The notes beneath the pieces were generated by a model. The model saw nothing but the letters and a program-made list of their open reading frames with translations, did no database searches and was not told the DNA's origin. A DNA stretch of 64,000 bases from Setaria digitata (lineage: Eukaryota > Nematoda > Chromadorea > Rhabditida > Setariidae), in the NCBI GenBank assembly GCA_003640385.1, contig RCAB01000361.1, positions 1 through 64,000 of the forward strand, given 5' to 3'. Of the stretch, positions 12,061-22,664 are shown piece by piece. The position numbers were made by a program, and so were the translations under genes. Numbering within the stretch: position 1 is the stretch's first letter; every line of letters starts with the position of its first letter.

Positions 12061-13815
12061 ACAAGTTGTGAATAATTCCATACAGCTAAATGTTGGCTTT
12101 TGCCATGAATACAAAATACATGTGTAGCTTTGGAACAAGTGTGAGCAACTGCAGTATTCCATGCTACCGTTTTCATTTCCTTCACAGGACAAAGAAATCC
12201 TATCTGGAAAAAAGGAAAAGAAAGTCGAAACGACAACTAGTATCATGTTTTATTTCTGGATCTTAAAATAGCCTACATAATTTACTATAACTTAATTAAA
12301 ATGGCATACCTTCAGCTGATCTGGTCAAGTTCCTTTAACTAAGAAAAACTTACAACAAGGCACCAATGAGCGCTACGCCCTCCACGATTACTCGGCTGAT
12401 GATTTTTGCCACAATCATACGGTATTAGCAAGAATGCATTTTCTTGAATCAGCTGTTCCATTTGAGCCGTCGATGGAACATTCTCGACTACTACATCTAA
12501 CGTGGGCCATAATGAAACCGCAACATCAGCTAACCAGTCAGCTGTATTATATAATTTATGAAGGCGAAGAATTGCTTTGCTTGTTCTCCCATTCTTGTTA
12601 TTAGTCAGGAAAGTATTAGAATTAAATATGAAGTACCATAACGGGGAAAAAATGGGTAATTAACTGTCGAGAAGTTGAAAAATACAGAATACTTTTGAGC
12701 AGATATCGTTTATATTATTTCGAGAATACGCTTTTGCCATGTTAACATAGTATTTTTTAATACATTTAAATAAAGACAGAAGAGCATACCGGAAAACATT
12801 TCGCCGTGATTTGTATATCCTTTCTTCTTAGCATAATGAAAAATTTCATCTACAGTCCGAATTGGAAGGCCATATGCCTGGGCAACCATTTGTACAGCAA
12901 CAAGACCACATCTGAACATTATTTTAGTTTACGAAAATCTACTTCATTACCCCCTACTTCACACTTTTAGCTCTCCCTGACCTCAGTTAATTCGAACTGT
13001 TGAAAGATCAGAGTAAGTTATTTTAAGATATCCCTTTATTTTAGACAATATCTCAGTGGATATGCTCAAAGCCCTCCACATATGACCAAAATTTTCAGTT
13101 GGGTAGGTCTAAATTAAGTTTAAACTGATAAAAGGTAGAGAGTTTAGGAAGAATACTACAGGACGAAAGCTAGGATTTTTTTTTCATCGTTTTGTTTTTT
13201 CACTTTTTTAATGCAGAAGCTCACCAAAGGCAAGCAGATTGAAATAACGACCTTCTTCCCCAAACATTTGTAAGTCCAAAACTTCTGTCTTATTTCTGAA
13301 GCTGATCATCAAGCAGCGCTTAAAGCTCGATAGATTAAATAATCACAGACTTTATTTTGGTAGAAAAAGAAAAAACAGGATGAAACTTACTGCGGCCCAT
13401 TCTGCTGTATTGGTTTCACATTTCTAACAAACGCAACAGCTCCTGCGTTTTCCATATTATCTGAACGATCATTCAGTACAGTAAGGATCCGTCGCCGTGC
13501 CAACGGTGATAAGGTTGGTAGTACAGTTACCTGAAACATGACAAGATTTTTTTTTTTTAAATACTGCTTCCTTTCGTCTAAGATAAATTTTGTATAGGTG
13601 AAATAAATAAGGTGTGGAAATCCACACTGGACACCTATGTGCCACCATACTTTAGACTTCAAGCAACATTTAGCTAGAAAACATTGTCTAGTTTGACAGA
13701 TACGACTATTAACATTCGGCTATACCTGACTACAAAAACCGTCCATCTCGTTTGTTCTGATGACATGACTATTAGATCGAATAAAGGAACCGACACCTCA
13801 ACCTTAACTTACCAT
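11919..13815 (-). CDS. Actin maturation protease homologue (ACTMAP/C19orf54 family)
   Basis: Family members are cysteine proteases that remove the acetylated N-terminal Met or Cys from actin. Exons on -: 13815-13813 (ATG only, tentative), 13530-13391, 12911-12790, 12541-12354, 12203-11919, about 245 residues. Family features seen in order: GPQCGLVAVQMVAQAYGLPI with the presumed catalytic Cys, KKGYTNHGEMFS, LLIPYD followed by an NHQP motif, RSAHW with the presumed catalytic His, and HGKSQHLAVWNYSQL before a final strand region. The proline-rich N-terminus of the human protein is missing here. The 5' end is uncertain. Reading back from 13530 reaches an acceptor, and the best frame-compatible start is an ATG at 13815 placed directly before a donor, giving M joined to VTVLPTLSP. 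An internal Met in NMENAGAVAF is another possible start. The gene lies downstream of PP5 on the same strand. Confidence 0.87.
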
Positions 13816-14675
13816 TCAGAACTTCTTTTAATTGCGCCAAATCAGAAAGCCCAGAATACAATGAAACCGACTGCTTCCAATTAGCACATTTACAGCAACG
13901 TGGACTCCTACTACATTGTTTCATCCACAACAAACGTGGATTTCTCACTGACTCTGTAGTAGATTTTATAGCGAATCTTCAACGCATAATGGCAAATTGC
14001 GAAAGAAAACTCCAAAAAGACTTTCTCAAGCACGAAAACTATCTACCACTTTAGTATTCAGTGCCAAGAATACTTCCAATACAGACGGCAGAAACTATCT
14101 GTCAAAAAAATCATCAACGCCTTCTCATTTCTTCTATTCAAACTAAATAAGTGCAGCGATGCACTATTCACTATGCTAATGAATTGAAGTCATAATCATA
14201 CGATGGGATGCATGATGATAAGAATTAAGTGGAAGTACATAATAGTGATGTTGTTAGGTATCACAGAATATATGTGTAGCTTCATTAACCTTTCATCTTA
14301 TAGTCGGAAATGTCGACAATCATAATAATGACAGTAAGCGTATCACTAAGCACTCCATCATTCTACAGTTAATTAGAACCTCCTTAGTTCTAACTTTCAT
14401 AATTACTGCACAACAACTATTTATTTCCAGTCATAAATTACGGGCAGACATAACATAACTTAGGATGTGAACAGGAAAAAGTGCAACTGGAAAGAGTGAG
14501 CAGTGAAACTTTTGTCGCTTACAACACATTGATTACATAACAACATGATCAAACCAAGATTATTGAAAACATTTATTTCTTGCATTTTCAACCCCTGAAT
14601 ATTTCAGCATATGTATGTACGATGTCAACGCATACTCACAAACAAACAAACATGGGCAAATCATTAATTCAACTA
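13816..14675. other. Intergenic region between PP5 and the actin protease
   Basis: About 860 bases separate the PP5 stop from the first supported part of the next gene on the same strand. On - the sequence contains the PP5 3' untranslated region and then mostly unassigned sequence. A reading frame on - at roughly 13813-13985 has protein-like composition but no family match, and its phase does not fit the next exon. The + strand ORF at 13684-13884 has no support. Confidence 0.5.
14572..14577 (-). promoter_or_regulatory. Candidate polyadenylation signal for PP5
   Basis: AATAAA reads on the - strand about 100 bases downstream of the PP5 stop codon, a usual distance for nematode transcripts. It is a sequence match only. 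Confidence 0.45.
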
Positions 14676-17600
14676 CTATGAAAAACCAAATAAACTGCTC
14701 GCATATGCCATTGGCCTCACCTGAAAATACCTTATGTACATTCATATCATTCTCGGGTTATTTGCTAGATGTAAGTCTTTAAGCTAAAGCCTTCAAAAAA
14801 ATTATTTTGACTCCCACAACACAAAAAATTGGTTTAAACTATGACCAACATATCCAGAAAATTCGGACGTCTTAGTGCACGTAGAAGAGACAGTAACCGC
14901 TGGATTTGCACTTTATAATTTTTGAAAATCACAAAGAAGTTAAGCTCTCAGTATGCAGTATGCCGACAAGATTAAAACACAGAGTAAGTAATGAGAACGA
15001 ATTTTGAAATGACCATAAAATGGTTAGATTTAAGGAATGTAACACCTAATCAAGTGGTAAGCAGTTGTGAAATAGGCTATAAATAAGAGGTAGGTTTACT
15101 TAATAATTAAAGTTACTTTGACATTCTATGCTGATCATAAATTCGACATCGAAAAGAATTCGGATTCATAGTAGCTAAAGAATTCATCCTTAAATATTAT
15201 GTATTATAAAGTACTGCCTCTAACCTCTTTTCGGCTTATCCCATTCACCCAAATGTATTTGACAAATGTACTTGAAATCTTTCAACAAAAGATCTGAAAT
15301 TACTTACGGATGGATGATCCACAGCGGTGAAAGAAGTGAAACGTGGTGTTAAATTATCACCCTTAATTGTTATAAATGCTCCTTTATTTCCCATTGTATC
15401 ACTGAAAAGTTGTGATAAAAAAACTAATAATTTATTTTATATTTTAACAAATAATTTTAGGAAATACCTGAAATTAACTGAGTAGAGGTTCCATACAAAT
15501 TAATAAAAGAACCAAAAAAAAAAAAAAAAATTACCAGTAATTTGGTGCACTGAATACGGTGATGCATTTGCCATCGTGGTGTACCTCATATCCTTCTGGT
15601 TTTACTTCATGGCTTCTTCAAAAAAAAAAGTCCTTGCCGAACGAAATATGTGATAGCAGAGAAATCATTTTAACTTTCAAAAGGTTCATGGAAAATGTTT
15701 TACAAAGAAAAAAATAAAAAGCAAAAATTAGAGTTATAGAAATGTGCACCTCACAACATAGTCAAGACCATTTGTTTCACAGAACTTCTGTGTCACATCA
15801 GGACCAAACTGACAACCAACTCCACGTTTCGACGCTGACCTACCGTCCATGTCTTGGGGATCAGACCAAAGTAAATCACACATTATACCTTAAATAATAT
15901 TCTTTCAATACGAGTACTGAAAGTGGGTTTTAAATTTGCTTTCTAAATGAAAAGCTATGTCTTAAACACTAAAATCTTTATATATCCCAGCAGTATGATA
16001 TACAGCTTTCGACGTCATACTTCCAAAACAGTATCCAAAAATCCCGTTATTCCTCTAGTAATTTTTTTTTACACTCTCATTTTAATGATAAATGTCGTAG
16101 TGACACTAAAAGTTTCAGTTCTAAAAATTAAATTAAAGCAGAGCTGACCATCATCCGGTGGCTGACGAACCCGATTGGTTTTTCTTATGTCGCTCATAGT
16201 AACACCGTCTTCCTTGAATAAACCTCCATGGCAAACCTTAATAACAAATTAAAAAAATATCTTCGAGAATGTGATTGAAAACAATTTACAGGAAATAAAA
16301 TAAATCACCTCGCATATTAATAAACAGTAGCTCTGATTACAAAGTTATTATTTATAAAAAAAAAGTGGTCGAAACATTTTCGAAGCAATGAAAAAATATC
16401 ACTAAAAGGACTAGATAAACAAAAAGCAACACATATTTTGCGGAAAACCTACAAATATTTTGTTATTGATTAAATGACAAAGTGGTAAGTAATCAAAGAT
16501 CTCTGTAAAAAAGTCAGCCATTCGCGATGTATACTTGCTCTTCACTTCACCCTCAAAACCATACATTTTGTTCATTACGTCACTTTCGTGATTACCTGTA
16601 AAAGTTGCATCTGTAATAAATGAAAACAGAAGGACATACGCACCGGTTTCTAGTTCCTGAGTTCAGTTTCTGGTTCAAAAATTTTCAATAAAAAAAAAAC
16701 TCCAGATCCTGCCTTGCAATAATTTTCAACTTGGATGGAATAAAACATGCAAACCTCGTGACATGAAAAAATGTTTTGGATATAGAAGTTTAAATCCAAA
16801 TAAGGTAAATATCGTTTCAACTGAGAATGAACCACGATCAACAAAATCACCGTTGAAAAGCTGAAAAATATATGCTATTTTCGCTCTTCCAACAACGAAA
16901 AAGATTTCGTGCAATCCTAAGATAAAAATTACGTAGGGATTCGTTTCTGAAGGCAATCCGTTTAAATCAAACACATTGCAGAGGTCATAGAACTGTCCAT
17001 GTATGTCACCACAAATTGTAAATTTCTTTCCCGGTGGTACGGTAATTTCTACAAGTGTCGGCAATTCACCAAACATTCGCCTAATTGCCAAAAGTATCTG
17101 AAAGGTAGAAAGTGCAGGTATTTTTTTAAGCAAAATGTGTTACGTGATAAAATCTGAAGATGAGCAAATATATCTCGAATTCGAGAAGACAAGTATGCAT
17201 ATTTCGAGGACGACCTAAAAAAGTCCATACATTCTGGATAGAACCGAAGGCAAAAAGGACAATCTGTGCAGGATCTATAGAGATATGCTAATATTACTGG
17301 CATTGGCCAACAGCGAAAGTTTATTAAATAGACATAAAAATTTGGTCATTAATAAGTTCTAAGCAAAATGCACAGTAATATGCCTGGAAAAATAAAATAT
17401 GATAAGAAGCAAATGATGGAAGTGCCAGAGCCATCGTCACTTGATACTATGAAATAACTAAAAATAAAACTCAAATCCAAAATTCCTTCCATCATAAATG
17501 AAGCATTTGTTCAAAAACCAAACCTTATAGGCGTATTTTTTATGGAGTTTCTTTTCCGCTTTGAATGTCTCAATCAGTTGCTTCATAAATTCTAACGTAA

Positions 17601-18930
17601 TATCATCTTCAAGAACAGGTCCGCTATATGTCGGTTCCACTTCTGAAACATGAAATAAAAGGATCCACTTCCGCATCTTCAAATTTTCTGCACTGTTAAA
17701 ACTATCAGAAGCACTGTTTATAACAATTTGCCATATTCATCAGCAGTTACGCTAGTTTCTCCTTTCTCCACTTTTACTTTTACAAGCCGTTTCAAAATAA
17801 AGATAAAAAAAAAAAGAAAACGATAACCAATTGTCTCAAGATTTATAGAATCTGCGATGCTGCGTTTGTCATGATCCATTGAGATTGCTTTTTCAAATGC
17901 TATCCTCCGCATCAGTTTCTGACATTCATCATATTTTCGTTTAGCGTCAACATTATTTGGTAATGCTTTGCGCACCTGCAACAATTACTAATAATACAAC
18001 AGAAGTACATAAGTTTGCAGCTATGAATTCAACTTGACCAACTTCAATCTCGCTAATGACACCTAAAAAAACTTCACTTACGTTTAACACCCTTTTCTTT
18101 CAATTTACAAAAGTAAAAGGAAAGCCAAAAGCAAAAGCTTGCACCTCAAATCTATCTACATAATTGACAAATGAAATAATAATTACACAATTTAGGATAT
18201 TGAAAAGAAAAATACCATACTCAGTACACACACTACTAAAAAGTAATACACGCATAATACAATTTTTCCCTTTTCCCTAAACAATTGGTTTGGGAAACTG
18301 AATGTTACTAACTTACCAATTCTACAATAACACGAAATGAAAATCATGCTATAACGAAAAAACACTTACTGCGTCATAATCTTTCAAAGCAAGTTTTAAT
18401 TTTCCTAAAGCCATATAGGCTGTCGCACGTCTATAATAACCCTTCGAGTAACCAGGGTCTAGTTTCAGTGCCATATTTGCATCTTCTAGCGCACTGCCAT
18501 ATAACTCTTTTTTCAAGTAAGCCATGCTCCGATTGCCATAAAACAGTGCTTGCTGGCTATCCAGTTCGATTGCCTTCGTGTATAACTCAATGGCAACATC
18601 GTATGCTTGATCTAAAATGCCATTATCGATAAACTAATAAAGGAGTAAAGAAACTTCCTACAATCATGATTATTGCTTCTACTCGTATAAAGCTCACACA
18701 AGATGCTATTACATAACGCTCGAAAACCACGCTAAAAAGTTCGGGCCAAATACAGAACACGACCATAGAATATATGTCGATCAAAATGAGTAATTCAAGT
18801 TAAAAAACTTTAAGAAGCGACCGTGAAAAAATTGATTAGCTTCATCCTTAATTTTCAAGGCTCGTTGGGCTAAGTTAGTTATTCCATCGACATTCTCCAA
18901 AACAGTGGAGACAACATGTTCGGAAGTCAT
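14676..18930 (-). CDS. pph-5: Serine/threonine protein phosphatase 5 (TPR plus PP2A-type catalytic domain)
   Basis: PP5 dephosphorylates Hsp90 co-chaperones and client kinases and receptors in cytoplasm and nucleus. Its TPR domain both binds Hsp90 and holds the enzyme inactive. Exons on -: 18930-18822, 18611-18370, 17975-17828, 17642-17524, 17097-16933, 16860-16755, 16595-16453, 16236-16149, 15888-15750, 15615-15535, 15401-15308, 14720-14676. They keep frame throughout and give 492 residues, close to the human 499. Residues about 20-150 form TPRs ([40 protein letters not shown]). The metal and catalytic motifs are complete: [48 protein letters not shown] and SAPNYCD. The C-terminus reads [14 protein letters not shown], matching the family's PMAYA end. 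The start ATG lies two bases after a TTTCAG acceptor, so the mRNA may be trans-spliced there. Confidence 0.96.
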
Positions 18931-18938
18931 TCCTGAAA
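18931..18938 (-). promoter_or_regulatory. Candidate spliced-leader acceptor for PP5
   Basis: On - the sequence TTTCAG stands two bases before the PP5 start codon. This is the nematode acceptor consensus, and its position suggests spliced-leader addition. An upstream cis exon in the 5' untranslated region cannot be excluded. Confidence 0.45.
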
Positions 18939-20427
18939 TAGGACTAATTACAATTACAATTACTTGAATACATTCTCCACATAGATATACGCTTTATACA
19001 TATATACCATTTACCCATTAAACTCAAAGCCATGCCTACAAAAATCTGGTACTTCACTTCTCAACAAAAGAAGAAAAACAAAAATTACTGATCATTCTTA
19101 TTATTATAAAGGTGTTAAAGTCCGAATGTAAGCTCAAGTTAACACAGCATCTCGTGTGATAGATAAATCCAAACAGATTGATATATTTTAGTAATCCTCT
19201 GCCTCTCAAAGCATAAAATTTAATCATGAAGAGAATGGTAAAATAACCCCTCGGATATTATGATACATCCTGACAAAATATAATCATAATACTAGGCTAT
19301 TGAAAAACTATTTTAATTACTAAAGTAATTGCACTTGAGCAGATTATCAGTTCATTTAATGGACATTTAATTCACTTCGTATTGCATAACCATACCCCTT
19401 AAACTATAAGAGACATGTAATTGTAATATCAATTCATCATTTAACATGGCGCTAACTTCCTTCTCGCAGCACTTCTATTTCTTATGGAAAGTCTTCAAGC
19501 TTTTTCAACTCTTTATTGCTACTCAAATGTTGACAGAATCATTCATAGACCCTCACCTGTGAAGTTTTGGAGTAAATTTTTTAAAAATTTGGAAGAAAAA
19601 TCATTGTTATATCGTAATTATTACTATCAGTTATGGGAATTTTTTAGCGAAAATAACAAAGTAAACGAGTTTGCCAAATTTGCCAAACCATATCCCCAAC
19701 GATCCCAGAAAAATGGTGGATTGAAGAAAATCACGTAGATATATAAGGGACATTCGTACAACTCTTTGATACAATAACAGAATATGAACTTGACCTTTTG
19801 ATAAGATGGTAAGAATTTGAATATAGAAAACATCGCAGACTGGAATTTATCCTTCTGTATAACACAAGAAATCTCATGAGCAGAAGTTTATTTTCTATTA
19901 ATTCTTCGAACTAATATTACAACATTAGCAAAAAACATCGAGATGGTTATTTACCACATTTTCATAATATTGTGACCATATATGAAGGACACTACTAATG
20001 TATTGCTCTTCCCAAAGCAACTTACAGCCTAGGGAATTATGTTTTTCCTCGAGCAATTGTCATTCAGTAGAATTCCCAAAATCTTCAAAATGCTGCACTA
20101 GGCCACAATGTTAAAATGTCACATGGTGAACCTCGGCTATAAGCTTTCTGCAAAAGGTTCTCAAAGTTCTCCAAGCTAATACAGAGAAATGCATGAAAAA
20201 AGTGAAAAATTAAAATTTCCTGGTTTGTAAAAGGGTTTTTTTTCTTTAAATTTGTAAAAAAAAAAAAAAAAAAACAAATAAAACAAAACCTAAAACCTTT
20301 TAAATCTGAATGTTTTTTAGCATAAAATAAATAATCTTTCCAATTTCTGACAAAAAAATAACCTTCCTAAAATTCAGAAAGATAGGCTCACGTAAAGAAA
20401 GTATACAATAGAATATTATGCATAAAA
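18939..20427. other. Intergenic region between the coiled-coil gene and PP5
   Basis: Mostly AT-rich sequence without coding support on either strand, plus the decayed NRF-6 tail copy listed separately. It should hold the 3' untranslated region of the coiled-coil gene, including a poly-A/T stretch near 20260. Confidence 0.55.
19550..19812 (+). pseudogene. Decayed partial copy of the NRF-6-like tail exon
   Basis: This stretch aligns by eye with 8130-8320 of the NRF-6-like gene. The best part is a shared block around tggrttgaagaaaatcacg, followed by a shared ctctttgat. In protein terms QLWEFFSENNKVNEF matches the tail exon, but the frame then shifts and continues as PEKWWIEENHVDI before an in-frame TAA. 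Similarity extends upstream of the tail exon's acceptor (ttactatcagtta), so the copy includes intron sequence and came from DNA duplication, not a retrocopy. An ATG-led ORF of 84 codons covers it (19484-19738), but the frameshift and stop argue against function. It could instead be a relic of a second NRF-6-like gene. Confidence 0.55.
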
Positions 20428-22651
20428 TTAAACATCCGTTATTTCTTGTTTTCCAGATATGAAGCACTCAAGGCGTCCATTGAGATGACGTATTTGACGT
20501 TTTAGTTGTTTTCTTTCCTTCCTATAAGAATGTTGACAAAAAAAAAAAATTACTGGAATTCCTAAACGAATTTTGTGGAAACATTAATACCTGTGCTCAA
20601 CTCGTTCTTTCACCAAACGCTTCATCAAAATTTCACATTCAGACTTCAACGTTGTAATAAAACCTTGTTGCTGTTCCAAAAGTTTTTTTGATTCTGAAAA
20701 ATCATAGATTGTAGGCAAAAACGCAAAGCGAAGAATGCAGCATACTAAAGAATATTAGCACCAAACAAAGACAAAGAACGGAAATCATGAAAAAGTAAAA
20801 TAATTTATTCTATTAGTCTAACGGTGCTTTTCCACTTTACTTTAATTCCTTCATAAAATTCAGAGAACACTTCTATTTGATCTTTTTTTTTAGCTTCGCT
20901 TTGCTCATCTCAGCCGACAGGACATATTAAAAAAGATGTTCTCACGAATTTCTTGAAAAATTTCTCCTTTTAATGGTCCTAACAAAACAAGGCACGAAAT
21001 GGTTTTCAAAGATTTTTGTAAAGTAGAAATATACAAATACATGTAATACTCGAAGGGGTAACAATTAACCTGGTGACAATTCATTTGTGTCCAAAGCAAG
21101 GAGTGAAGTACGTAATGTCATGTTTTCATCAGCGAGAACGGACAGCCTTGTTGTCAGTACTTTGCTCTCTTCGTCTCGTTTTGCTAGTTCTTTAATAAAA
21201 TCTTTCGTAAGATCATTTACAAGCTTTTCTTTGGCAACATTTGAATCCTCCATCATTTTCAATTGTGCCTAAAAGCAACTGGTCATAAGTGAATCAATAT
21301 CAACTGATAATATTGAAGAAAAAAACCCTACAAACCAATTGTTGAAGTGATTATCAAATGGCTGGTAACAAATAAATAAAATTAACTAGGAAATTTTGTA
21401 CCGGAAAAAATATAGCGAAAAAGACATTAGCAAAAAATAATCAACTGCTGCTAAGTGGAAACTTATGTTCCTTTATTAGTATATGACTTATCTGTACGCT
21501 GAAAATCAGAAAATTTTACCTTTATAGCATTGTGATCAGCAAGCAAATTATCATATTCTAGCCTTTTGTTCACTAAAAGATCATTCAACCTTGAAAATTC
21601 GTTATTCTTAGCCTCATGCTCTCTTTGCATAAGTTCATTTATATGGTCAATATGAGTCTGAAAACCGTTTACTTCATCCTATAAATACCGGATTTATTGG
21701 TCTCTTGACATAGTACGCTTATGGATATTGAATTTAAAAAAGTATAGAATTCTCCAGGTTTCGAAATTAGTAATACCATTCCAAGAAAAAAAATAATAGA
21801 TTTCAAAAAAAAAGAGAATAAATTCTTTTGCCTCCGAAGGTGAAACAACCTGCTTTAGTGAAATCGTTTCAGCTGCATGAGACAATTCTGTTCTCTTAGC
21901 TTCCAACTCACGTGAAAAATTTTCCGCTTCGGAACGTGCAATTTTTATCTCCTCCAAAAGATTTTCTGCCACCAATAACTGTCCACTCCCCTGAGGTAAA
22001 CTTCCCTTCATTTAATTTAAAAGGAATTTTCTGCATCTAATGGATTTTAAAAGTGAACGAAATAGATAACAAGCATATTTTGGAAAACGGAAAAAAAAGC
22101 GAGCCATATAACACTTGACTCTTTTCACCTCAAGCTCACCTACTTTATTGCTTTGAGAAAACGATTTGCCACATAAGACTTCAACCGTACTTACAAAAAT
22201 AATGCGAGTATGGAATTTACTTTATCCTGCGCGTAACCGTCACTTGTTTGCTGCAAGCTTCTACTTCGAAGAATAGCCACTTCCGATTTACATGTTTCTA
22301 ATTCTCCAAGCAGTGTTGAGAGTACTTTATCCTGCTTCTCCAACAGCGCTGATAGTTCCAGTACAGTCGGTCTCGCATCAACCACATCTCCATACAAGAA
22401 AAGAGTTATTTCTCTACCAGAGATACTCTGGAGGCAATTTTGTAACTAGGAAAAAAAAATTGACTAATACAATGCAAACATTTCAGATCACAAAGATGAT
22501 ATACGAGAAAACAAAACAAAACCAGTACTACCACTACTATTCACCAACAAACATCCTTGCACAAGTTAATTAAATTTTATTTAGCAACTGCACCGTAAAG
22601 AGACTTGACACTGAAATGTTGTTTACGAAAGCTCACCTGTGCTATTGCCAT
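20428..22651 (-). CDS. Coiled-coil protein of unknown function, 311 residues
   Basis: I do not recognise the family. Exons on -: 22651-22637, 22445-22221, 21990-21850, 21678-21520, 21268-21070, 20693-20591, 20521-20428. All joins keep frame, and 936 bases give 311 residues. The first 35 residues are fairly apolar (ITLFLYGDVVDARPTVLELS). Nearly everything after that is heptad-rich, charged helix, for example LLEEIKIARSEAENFSRELE, EFSRLNDLLVNKRLEYDNLL and KMMEDSNVAKEKLVNDLTKD. The end is very basic (RVEHRKERKQLKRQIRHLNG) before the final residues. No signal peptide or membrane segment is seen. Scaffold, centrosome or Golgi-tether roles are typical of such proteins but cannot be assigned. A short upstream ORF overlaps the start, and the PP5 gene follows on the same strand about 1.5 kb downstream. 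Confidence 0.85.
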
Positions 22652-22658
22652 TTTCCAT
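22414..22658 (-). other. Upstream ORF overlapping the coiled-coil start codon
   Basis: The first ATG after a candidate acceptor (CTTAG at about 22664) lies seven bases before the main ATG, in another frame. It reads MENGNSTVTKLPPEYLW and stops after the first intron, with 17 codons split over the same two exons. If the mRNA starts upstream of it, ribosomes must leak past this ATG to make the main protein. Alternatively, this frame simply is not used. Confidence 0.5.
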
Positions 22659-22664
22659 CACTTC

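Noticed and set aside
17718..17820. [20 protein letters not shown] following the PP5 linker
   Set aside because: It lies after a donor at 17827 and the next PP5 exon joins in phase without it, so it is intronic read-through.
18612..18640. Alternative acceptor that would extend the second PP5 exon ([11 protein letters not shown])
   Set aside because: Joined to the first exon it puts a stop in frame; the acceptor at 18611 gives [14 protein letters not shown], which fits the TPR.
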